A stretch of 64,000 nt of DNA from contig NZ_JBBUTH010000004.1 of NCBI RefSeq assembly GCF_038066595.1, positions 372,001 through 436,000 of the forward strand. The letters are read 5' to 3'. Made by a program: the position numbers and the translations under genes. This DNA is from Pseudaquabacterium inlustre. Its GTDB lineage: Bacteria > Pseudomonadota > Gammaproteobacteria > Burkholderiales > Burkholderiaceae_C. Below, piece by piece: positions 28,823 to 35,752 of the stretch (positions are counted from its first letter, which is position 1; each line of letters starts with the position of its first letter). The notes beneath the pieces were generated by a model that saw only the letters and a program-made list of their open reading frames with translations, did no database searches and was not told where the DNA came from.

Positions 28823-29457
28823 CGCACGCCATGCCGTCCTGGCGCGCGGGGGTGGCGCTGCTGCTGGCGTGTCTGAGCGCCGCGGCGCAGGCGCAGCCGG
28901 TGGTGGCCGACGATGCGGCCGAGCGTGCGCGCATCGAGCGTGATCGCCAGGCGGTGGTGGCGCGCCATGCGCAGGCCGAACGGCAGTGCGCGCAGCGCTT
29001 CCAGGTCACCGACTGCCTGGACAGTGCGCGTGCCGAGCGCCGTCAGGCGCTGGACCAACTGCGCCGCGAGCAGGCCGTGCTGGACGACGCCCGGCGTCGC
29101 GCCCGGGCCGCCGAGCGGCTGCAGGGCCAGCAGCGCCGACAGCGCGAGCGCGAGGCCCAGGCGCTGCTGAGCTCGCCGCGCGAAGCGGCGCGTGCCGCCT
29201 CCGCAGCGCCGGCTGCGGGCAGCGAGCCGGCGGCTGGGGTGGCAGGCAGGCCCGGGCACCGGCCGGCTGCGGCTGCGGCCGCGTCAGCGGCATCGGCCAG
29301 CCATGCTGCCCAGGCCGCCGCGCATGCGCGCCGCGAACACCGGGCCGAGCAGCACGCCATCGCCGTGCGTCAGCGCAACGCTGCGCGCGATGCGAAGAAG
29401 CCGCCCGCGGCCGGCCTGCCGTTGCCCGGCGCCAGCGGTCCGGCCGCTCCGCGCTGA
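28819..29457 (+). CDS. Exported Ala/Arg-rich coiled-coil protein, function unknown
   Basis: The 212-residue protein starts at an ATG overlapping the zapE stop by four bases. Residues 1-26 (SWRAGVALLLACLSAAAQAQ) are a Sec signal peptide with cleavage after AQA. Residues 34-115 are a charged heptad-rich helix containing two cysteines (RQCAQRFQVTDCLD), possibly a disulfide. The tail is Ala-rich and of low complexity. The pattern ERQCAQRFQVTDCLDSARAERR recurs, in my memory, in small uncharacterised betaproteobacterial periplasmic proteins. I assign no function. Confidence 0.7.
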   Translation: MTHAMPSWRAGVALLLACLSAAAQAQPVVADDAAERARIERDRQAVVARHAQAERQCAQRFQVTDCLDSARAERRQALDQLRREQAVLDDARRRARAAERLQGQQRRQREREAQALLSSPREAARAASAAPAAGSEPAAGVAGRPGHRPAAAAAASAASASHAAQAAAHARREHRAEQHAIAVRQRNAARDAKKPPAAGLPLPGASGPAAPR

Positions 29458-29472
29458 ACGCCGCGCAGCCTC

Positions 29473-30243
29473 TCAGCCGAGCGCTTCCACGCGCACCAGG
29501 GCCAGCGACAGGTTGTCGCCCTGGCCATGGGCACGCTGGCGGGCGCGCGATACCAGCATCTCGGCCGCCTCGCGCGGCGGCAGCTGGCTGATCACGGCGC
29601 CCAGCTCACGCGGGTTGAAGTAGTGCCACAGGCCATCGCTGCAGGCCAGCAGCGCATCGCCCGGCTGCAGGCGGGGGATGTGGTGCAGCGTCACCGGCGG
29701 ATCGGCCGGGCTGCCCAGGCAGCCGGTCAGCAGGTTGCCCTGCGGATGGTTCAGCGCCTGTTCCTCGGTGATCTTGCCCTCGTCGATCAGGCGCTGCACG
29801 TAGGAATGGTCCATCGTGCGGCTGACCATCTCGCCACCGCGGAAGTGGTAGATCCGCGAATCGCCGGCGTGCACCACATCGCACTCGAGCGAGGGGCCGA
29901 GCAGAAAGCCCACGGCGGTGCTGTGGGGCTCTTCCTCGGCGGTGATGGCGGTCAGCTTGATCATCAGATGCGCTTCCATCACCATCTGGCGCAGCAGTTC
30001 ACCGCCATCGTCCTTGGCCGGCACATGGCGCTCGAACAGCTGCCGCGCGGTGAGGATGACCTGGTCGGCCGCCTTGCGCCCACCGCTCTTGCCGCCCATG
30101 CCGTCGGCCAGCACGGCCAGCAGGCAGCCGGGCACGCGCCCATGCCGCAGGATCTCGACCTGGTCCTGCTGGTAGGCGCGATCGCCGCGGTGCAGCGCGG
30201 TGGCGGCGGTCAGGCGGTAGGCCTGGGGCAGTACGGCACTCAT
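29473..30243 (-). CDS. PP2C-family serine/threonine protein phosphatase
   Basis: The 256-residue cytoplasmic phosphatase (PppA/Stp1 type) has the metal-binding motifs of the PPM family: D27 in the RAYQQDQVEI start region, D47-G48 in AVLADGMGG, VHAGDSRIYHFRGGEM, LACSDGLWHYF, and the final GDNLSLALVRV. It should dephosphorylate Ser/Thr-phosphoproteins with Mn2+/Mg2+. No kinase or FHA-domain gene is adjacent, so the partner is not indicated. It is convergent with the coiled-coil gene and divergent from the YdcH-like gene. Confidence 0.92.
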   Translation of the reverse strand: MSAVLPQAYRLTAATALHRGDRAYQQDQVEILRHGRVPGCLLAVLADGMGGKSGGRKAADQVILTARQLFERHVPAKDDGGELLRQMVMEAHLMIKLTAITAEEEPHSTAVGFLLGPSLECDVVHAGDSRIYHFRGGEMVSRTMDHSYVQRLIDEGKITEEQALNHPQGNLLTGCLGSPADPPVTLHHIPRLQPGDALLACSDGLWHYFNPRELGAVISQLPPREAAEMLVSRARQRAHGQGDNLSLALVRVEALG

Positions 30244-30328
30244 GGTCTCGGACTATAAGCGCCGGACCCGGTCGTCGCGCGCGCGGCACCCGGGGCGCCG
30301 GGTGGCCTTGGCCTACACTGGCCGGGCG

Positions 30329-30562
30329 ATGACCGACGACGCGCCGCTCGACCTGAACCTGCACTCGCCGCAGCGGCGCCTGATCGAATTGCGCATGGCC
30401 CACGCCGACCTGGATGCCTTGATCGACCGCACGCTGGCCGATACAGCCACCCCCACGCCGCTGGACGAGCTGACGCTGCGCCGGCTGAAGAAGCGCCGCC
30501 TGCTGCTGCGCGACCAGATCGCGCAGCTCGAGGCCGATCTCGATCCGCCGGAACCGGCGTGA
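30329..30562 (+). CDS. YdcH-like DUF465 small protein
   Basis: The 77-residue protein has the DUF465 pattern: RRLIELRMAHADLDALID followed by DELTLRRLKKRRLLLRDQIAQLEADL, two helices likely forming a coiled-coil hairpin. The ATG at 30329 was chosen over a longer frame whose first 29 codons lie in the divergent promoter region. The stop overlaps the GTG start of the helicase gene by four bases. Its role is unknown. Confidence 0.8.
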   Translation: MTDDAPLDLNLHSPQRRLIELRMAHADLDALIDRTLADTATPTPLDELTLRRLKKRRLLLRDQIAQLEADLDPPEPA

Positions 30563-32670
30563 GCGTGCCGTCCGACAACGCGCTGCCGCCGGCCGAGGTG
30601 CCCGCGGTGGCTGCCACCGCGGTCGAGGCGCCCGCCGGGCCGTACCGGATCGACCGCACCGAGCGTGTCGACCGCGATCCTGCCGCGTTGGTCGAGGCCA
30701 CGCTGGCCGCGCTGTCCGACGGCGGCGCGCTGGCCCAGGTGGACGCCGGCTTCATGGAGCGCGAGCCGCAGCGCCAGCTGGCCACTGCCGTGGCCGAGGC
30801 CGTGGCGCGGCGCGAGACCCTGGTGGCCGAGGCCGGCACCGGCGTGGGCAAGACCTTCGCGTACCTGGTGCCGCTGCTGCTGTCGGGCGGGCGGGCGCTG
30901 GTGTCCACCGCCACCAAGAGCCTGCAGGACCAGCTCTACCTGCGCGACCTGCCGCGCCTGCGCGATGCGCTGGCCGTGCCGGTGCGCATCGCGCTGCTCA
31001 AAGGGCGCAGCAGCTACCTGTGCCTGCACCGGCTGCAGCAGGCACGCGAGACCGCCACGCTGCCCGACCGCTTCGCCGTGCGTGCGCTGGCGCGCGTGGA
31101 GACCTGGGCGCCGGCCACGCGCACCGGCGACCTGGCCGAGATCGAGGGCCTGGACGACCGTTCGCCGGTGATCCCGCTGGTCACCTCCACGCGCGACAAC
31201 TGCCTGGGTAGCGACTGCCCGCAGTTCGTGCAGTGCCATGTGGTGCGCGCGCGCCGCGAGGCCATGGCCGCCGACCTGGTGGTGGTCAACCACCACCTGT
31301 TCTTCGCCGACCTGTCGCTGCGCGACAGCGGCGTGGCCGAACTGCTGCCCACGGTGGATGCCGCGGTGTTCGACGAGGCGCACCAACTGGTGGAGACCGG
31401 CCTGCAGTTCCTGGGCACCACGCTGTCGGCCTACCAGGCCATCGACTTCGCGCGCGACCTGCTGGCGGCCGGCCTGACCCATGCCCGCGGCCAGCAGGAC
31501 TGGCAGCTGCTGGCCGGTGGCCTGGAGCGCGCTGCACGCGACCTGCGCCTGGCCTGCGCCGGCCCGCTGCGCGAGGTCAAGGGCATCCTGAAGCTGCGCT
31601 GGGACGAGCGCGCCACCGCATCAGCCTCGGCCGAGGCCTTTGCCGCCGCGCTGGCCGGCATCAGCGAGGCGGCGGACGCGGCCTGCGAGGCTGCGGTGGC
31701 CGCCGAGGCCACCTCGCCCGACTTCACGCGCCTGATCGAACGCGCGCGCCGCCTGGCCCAGCTGGCGCATGGCTTCGAGAAGCCGGCGGCGGTGGACCGG
31801 GTGCGCTGGATCGACCTGTCGCCACGCGATGCGCGGCTGGTGGAGTCGCCGCTGCACATCCGCGACCTGTTCACCGAGCAGCGCGCGGCGGCGCCGCGGG
31901 CCTGGATCTTCACCTCGGCCACGCTGGGCAGCGACGACGAGCTGCGCTGGTTCAGCGAATCGGCGGCGCTAGAGGATGCGCGCAAGCTCAAGGTCGACAG
32001 CCCGTTCGACTACGCGGCCCATGCCCGCACCTGGGTGCCGCGGCAGTTTCCGCTGCCCAACCAGGCCGATCACCCGGTGGCGGTGGGCGCGCTGGCGGCG
32101 CGCCTGGCCGGCCGTTTGGGTGGACGCACTTTCGTGCTCACCACCACGCTGCGCGTGCTGCCGGTGATCGCCGACGCGCTGGAGGCCACCGCGCGCGCGG
32201 CCGGCACGCCGCTCACCGTGCTGGTGCAGGGCAGCCATCCCAAGCGCTCGCTGCTGCGCAAGTTCCTCGACACGCCGCGCAGCGTGCTGGTGGGCTCGGC
32301 CAGCTTCTGGGAGGGCATCGACGTGCCCGGCGCCGCGCTGCAGTGCGTGATCATCGACAAGCTGCCGTTCCCGCCGCCGCACGATCCGCTGGTGCAGGCG
32401 CGCGCCAAGGCGCTGCAGGCGGACGGGCGCGATCCCTTCGACGACTACCACGTGCCCGAGGCGGCCATCTCGCTGAAGCAGGGCGCCGGCCGCCTGATCC
32501 GCAGCGAGACCGACCGCGGTCTGCTGGTCATCACCGACCCGCGCCTGCGCCGCATGGCCTATGGCCGCACGCTGCGCGCCGCGCTGCCGCCGATGGGCGC
32601 GCTGGACACCGAGGACGATGCGCTGGCTTGGCTGGATGAGCTGGCGGCGCACAACGCCGCAAGCGAATGA
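30559..32670 (+). CDS. ATP-dependent DNA helicase of the DinG/YoaA (XPD-like) family
   Basis: The 703-residue superfamily-2 helicase has Walker A AEAGTGVGKT (residues 91-100), a DEAH box at 272-275 and a C-terminal helicase half (VLVGSASFWEGIDVPGAALQCVIIDKLPF, then QGAGRLIRSETDRG). Four cysteines, C155, C215, C220 and C226, are spaced as the 4Fe-4S ligands of XPD/DinG enzymes. E. coli YoaA and DinG unwind 5'-3' at forks, R-loops or damaged DNA. The C-terminal text is closest to YoaA by my reading. The GTG start overlaps the preceding gene and implies translational coupling. The first ~60 residues are a nonconserved extension. Confidence 0.9.
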   Translation: MSVPSDNALPPAEVPAVAATAVEAPAGPYRIDRTERVDRDPAALVEATLAALSDGGALAQVDAGFMEREPQRQLATAVAEAVARRETLVAEAGTGVGKTFAYLVPLLLSGGRALVSTATKSLQDQLYLRDLPRLRDALAVPVRIALLKGRSSYLCLHRLQQARETATLPDRFAVRALARVETWAPATRTGDLAEIEGLDDRSPVIPLVTSTRDNCLGSDCPQFVQCHVVRARREAMAADLVVVNHHLFFADLSLRDSGVAELLPTVDAAVFDEAHQLVETGLQFLGTTLSAYQAIDFARDLLAAGLTHARGQQDWQLLAGGLERAARDLRLACAGPLREVKGILKLRWDERATASASAEAFAAALAGISEAADAACEAAVAAEATSPDFTRLIERARRLAQLAHGFEKPAAVDRVRWIDLSPRDARLVESPLHIRDLFTEQRAAAPRAWIFTSATLGSDDELRWFSESAALEDARKLKVDSPFDYAAHARTWVPRQFPLPNQADHPVAVGALAARLAGRLGGRTFVLTTTLRVLPVIADALEATARAAGTPLTVLVQGSHPKRSLLRKFLDTPRSVLVGSASFWEGIDVPGAALQCVIIDKLPFPPPHDPLVQARAKALQADGRDPFDDYHVPEAAISLKQGAGRLIRSETDRGLLVITDPRLRRMAYGRTLRAALPPMGALDTEDDALAWLDELAAHNAASE

Positions 32671-32715
32671 GCACCCGCCCGGCGGGTGGCGTCGCGTGCC
32701 CGCGACGCCGGGTGC
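32671..32715. terminator. Shared hairpin between convergent helicase gene and bamD
   Basis: Nested inverted repeats: outer GCACCCG/CGGGTGC and inner GGCGTCGCG (32688-32696), loop TGCC, CGCGACGCC (32701-32709). It fills the 51-bp gap between two convergent stops and could terminate both ways, but has no T run on either strand. Confidence 0.5.
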
Positions 32716-32721
32716 ATCAGT

Positions 32722-33567
32722 TCACCAGAACTGCCACCACGCCTGTTCCGGCAGGCGGATGCCGTCCTTGTAGTGGCGGCTGTTGGGGTAGTTCTTCTTC
32801 ATCACGCGCTCGGCGTCGTCGCGCAGCGCGGTCAGCCCCAGCTTGTCGTAGCTGGCGACCAGGATGAACAGCGCCTCCTCGATGGCCGGCGCGCCCTGGT
32901 ATTCCTTGACCGCCAGCTGCGCCCGGTTGGCCGCGGCCAGGAAGGCCGAGCGGCGGTAGTAGTAGCGCGCCACATGCACCTCGTACTCGGCCAGCGAGTT
33001 CACGATGTAGTCCATGCGCTGGCGCGCGTCGGGCGCGTACTTCGACTCGGGGAACTGCTCCACCAGCTGCGAGAAGGCCTGGTACGAGTCACGCGAGGCC
33101 TGCTGGTCGCGCTCGGACACGTTCTGCCGCGAGATGCTGCTCAGGAAGCCCATGTTGTCGTTGAAGTTCACCAAGCCCTTCAGGTACAGGCCGTAGTCGA
33201 ACGCGGGGCTCGAGGGGTGCAGCTTGATGAACCGGTCCAGCGTGGCGATGGCCTGCACGCGCTCGCCGCTCTTCCACTGCGCATAGGCCATGTCCAGCAG
33301 CGCCTGCTGGGCCAGCAGCGTGCCGGCGGCGCGGCCTTCCACCTTCTCGAAGCCCTTGATCGCCGCGTCGTAGCTGCCGGCGCGCAGGTCGTCCTTGGCG
33401 TCTGCATACAATTTCTCGGCCGAGCCGCGGTCTTCCTTGGGCGTGCTGCTGCAGCCCACCAGACCGCCCGTCACCACCAGCGCCGATGCCAGCACCAGGG
33501 TTCCGGCGCGACGGCCCAGGCCCCGCGCCGCAGGGTGCAGCATCCCGATCAGGTTCAACAGGCTCAT
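32722..33567 (-). CDS. bamD: Outer membrane assembly lipoprotein BamD
   Basis: The 281-residue lipoprotein has a signal peptide with lipobox LVGC (C39), then RGSAEKLYADAKDDLRAGSYDAAIKGFEKVEGRAAG and further TPR repeats (DYGLYLKGLVNF; YAPDARQRMDYIVNSLAEYEVHVARYYYRR), the BamD/ComL fold. It is the essential TPR scaffold of the BAM complex and works with BamB, encoded at about 45.0 kb. MSLLNLIG at 33567 is the start compatible with a signal peptide. It is divergent from rluD with 68 bp between, the same arrangement as in E. coli. Confidence 0.97.
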   Translation of the reverse strand: MSLLNLIGMLHPAARGLGRRAGTLVLASALVVTGGLVGCSSTPKEDRGSAEKLYADAKDDLRAGSYDAAIKGFEKVEGRAAGTLLAQQALLDMAYAQWKSGERVQAIATLDRFIKLHPSSPAFDYGLYLKGLVNFNDNMGFLSSISRQNVSERDQQASRDSYQAFSQLVEQFPESKYAPDARQRMDYIVNSLAEYEVHVARYYYRRSAFLAAANRAQLAVKEYQGAPAIEEALFILVASYDKLGLTALRDDAERVMKKNYPNSRHYKDGIRLPEQAWWQFW

Positions 33568-33635
33568 CGTCGTCTTCCAGTCCGCGCCAGCGCGGGGCTG
33601 CCTTCCATGCAACTCGAAAAATCGGCGCGATTCTA

Positions 33636-34700
33636 ATGGCCGCCCCATCCCCAGACCGGCCTGCACCCGCCGCCGTGGCCGACCCGCTCGATGCGGTCGA
33701 TGCACTCGACGCCGCCGACACGCCCGACGAGGCCCAGGCCGAGTGGCGCGAGAGCGTCGTCGCACGCGACCAGCACGGCCTGCGTCTGGACAAGGCCCTG
33801 GTGGCGCTGGCGCCCGAGTTCTCGCGCAGCCATCTGCAGGGTCTGGTCGAGCGCGGCCATGTGCTGCTGGACGGCCAGGTGCAGGCCACCGCCTCGCGCA
33901 AGCTGCGCGCCGGCCAGCACTTGCGCGTCGAATTGGTGCCCACGGCCGAGAGCCTGGCCTTCCGGCCCGAGGCCATGGTGCTGGACATCGTGCATGAGGA
34001 CGCGCACCTGCTGGTGGTACACAAGCCGGCCGGGCTGGTGGTGCATCCGGCGGCGGGCAACTGGTCGGGCACGCTGCTCAACGGCCTGCTGGCCCACCAC
34101 ACGGCAGCCGCCGGCCTGCCGCGTGCGGGCATCGTGCACCGGCTCGACAAGGACACCAGCGGCCTGATGGTGGTGGCCAAGACGCTGCCGGCCATGACCG
34201 CCCTGGTGCGGCGCATCGCGGCGCGCGAGGTGCGCCGGGTGTACCTGGCACTGGCCCATGGCGCCGTGCCCTGGGCCGAGGCCCGCATCGATGCGCCGGT
34301 CGGTCGCGACCCGGCCTCGCGGCTGCGCATGGCGGTGGTGGCCTCGGGCAAGCCGGCGCGCACGGATGTGCAGCGCCTGGGCGTGGCGCGGGTCGACGGG
34401 GCCGCCGTCACCGCCGTGCGCTGCAGGCTGCACACCGGCCGCACGCACCAGATCCGCGTGCACCTGGCCTCGCGCGGCCACCCGCTGCTGGCCGATGCGC
34501 TGTACGGCGGCCGGCCGTTGCTGGGGCTGCAGCGCCAGGCGCTGCACGCGGCCGAACTGGCCTTCGCCCACCCGCACGACGAGCGGCCGATGGCCTTTCG
34601 CGCCGCACTGCCGGCCGACCTGGCCGCGGCCTGGGCGCAGGTGCTGCCCGATGGCGTGGCCGATGCCGGTCCCGAGGTGCCGCCCAATTCCACGCCCTGA
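33636..34700 (+). CDS. rluD: 23S rRNA pseudouridine synthase RluD
   Basis: The 354-residue protein has an S4 domain at about residues 48-100 (RLDKALVALAPEFSRSHLQGLVERGHVLLDGQ) and the RluA-family catalytic motif IVHRLDKDTSGLMVVAK with catalytic D171. The C-terminal TGRTHQIRVHLASRGHPLLADALYGG is also typical. RluD modifies U1911, U1915 and U1917 of helix 69 in the large subunit. The first ~40 residues are acidic, Ala/Asp-rich and not conserved. The ATG at 33636 lies just downstream of a short AT-rich patch. Confidence 0.95.
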   Translation: MAAPSPDRPAPAAVADPLDAVDALDAADTPDEAQAEWRESVVARDQHGLRLDKALVALAPEFSRSHLQGLVERGHVLLDGQVQATASRKLRAGQHLRVELVPTAESLAFRPEAMVLDIVHEDAHLLVVHKPAGLVVHPAAGNWSGTLLNGLLAHHTAAAGLPRAGIVHRLDKDTSGLMVVAKTLPAMTALVRRIAAREVRRVYLALAHGAVPWAEARIDAPVGRDPASRLRMAVVASGKPARTDVQRLGVARVDGAAVTAVRCRLHTGRTHQIRVHLASRGHPLLADALYGGRPLLGLQRQALHAAELAFAHPHDERPMAFRAALPADLAAAWAQVLPDGVADAGPEVPPNSTP

Positions 34701-35017
34701 GGTCCGGCGTGCACGCTATACTGCGGCCTCAAGCCGGCATGACGCAGGCGTGGGGATCGGATCCCTCCGCAGCTCTCCGCCGCCGGTGAAGCCCTCCGGC
34801 CCAGCCTCACGGCCGCCGGACGAGCCGCCCGGACGCCGATGGATCGTGCGACGGGCCCTGCGGGTTCTGCGGCAACGGGCCGCCCCCAAGTCGACAACCG
34901 AAGACGCGTGGCACCGCCCTCCGACGGCGCCGCCCCCGAGCCGGCTCGCCGGACTTTCGCCACGATGCGATTCGACATTGCCGCCGCCTCGGCGGTGGAC
35001 CACGTGAACAAGGGTTC
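34701..35017 (+). other. 317-bp leader between rluD and scpB
   Basis: A -10-like TATACT lies at 34717-34722, and scpB begins at 35018, so a ~290-nt leader is possible. An in-frame 60-codon ORF (34839-35021) ends exactly in an ATGA overlap with the scpB start and encodes a basic, low-complexity N-terminus and ...AASAVDHVNKGS. I recognise neither a protein family nor an RNA class here. Confidence 0.4.
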
Positions 35018-35752
35018 ATGAACACTCTGGAGGCCAAGCGCATCCTCGAGACTGCGCTGATCTGCGCCCAGCAGCCGCTGCCGCTGCGCGACATGCGCCT
35101 GCTGTTCGACGAACAGGTGGGCGCCGACACCTTGCGCAGCCTGCTCGACGAGCTGGTGCGCGACTGGGACGGCCGTGGCGTCGAGCTGGTGGCGCTGTCC
35201 AGCGGCTGGCGGTTCCAGAGCCGGCCCGAGTTGCGCGAGTACCTCGACCGGCTGCATCCCGAGAAGCCGCCGCGCTACTCGCGCGCCACGATGGAGACGC
35301 TGGCCATCATTGCCTACCGGCAGCCGGTGACCCGCGGCGACATCGAGGACATCCGTGGCGTCACGGTGTCCAGCCAGATCATCAAGTCGCTCGAAGACCG
35401 TGGCTGGATCGAGAGCATCGGCTACCGCGAGGCGCCCGGTCGCCCGGCGCTGTATGCCACCACGCGGCAGTTCCTCGACGACCTGGGCCTGGCCAGCCTT
35501 GACCAGTTGCCGCCGCTGGAAGGCCCGCCCACCGCCGAGGTGTTCGACCCCGGCCGGGCCGAGCTGCCGCCGCCCGAGGGCGATCCCGGCCAGGGCGACT
35601 TGCCGCTGGACGGCGAGGCCGCGACGGTGGCACCCGAGGCTGCGACCCCGCCCCCCGAAGACGTACCGGCCGCTCCCGCGGCCACCGATTCCGCCCCGGC
35701 CCCGGCCGGTGGCGATGCACCCAACGACACCCCCCCTGCTGCGCACGCATGA
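35018..35752 (+). CDS. scpB: Segregation and condensation protein ScpB
   Basis: The 244-residue protein has two winged-helix domains of the SMC-ScpAB condensin subunit ScpB (about residues 1-160). Landmarks are EAKRILETALICAQQPLP, RYSRATMETLAIIAYRQPVTRGDIEDIRGV and ALYATTRQFLDDLGL. The last ~70 residues are an acidic Pro/Ala-rich tail absent from short ScpB proteins. AAGGG sits close before the ATG. The stop overlaps the rluB start by four bases. ScpA is not in this window. Confidence 0.95.
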   Translation: MNTLEAKRILETALICAQQPLPLRDMRLLFDEQVGADTLRSLLDELVRDWDGRGVELVALSSGWRFQSRPELREYLDRLHPEKPPRYSRATMETLAIIAYRQPVTRGDIEDIRGVTVSSQIIKSLEDRGWIESIGYREAPGRPALYATTRQFLDDLGLASLDQLPPLEGPPTAEVFDPGRAELPPPEGDPGQGDLPLDGEAATVAPEAATPPPEDVPAAPAATDSAPAPAGGDAPNDTPPAAHA

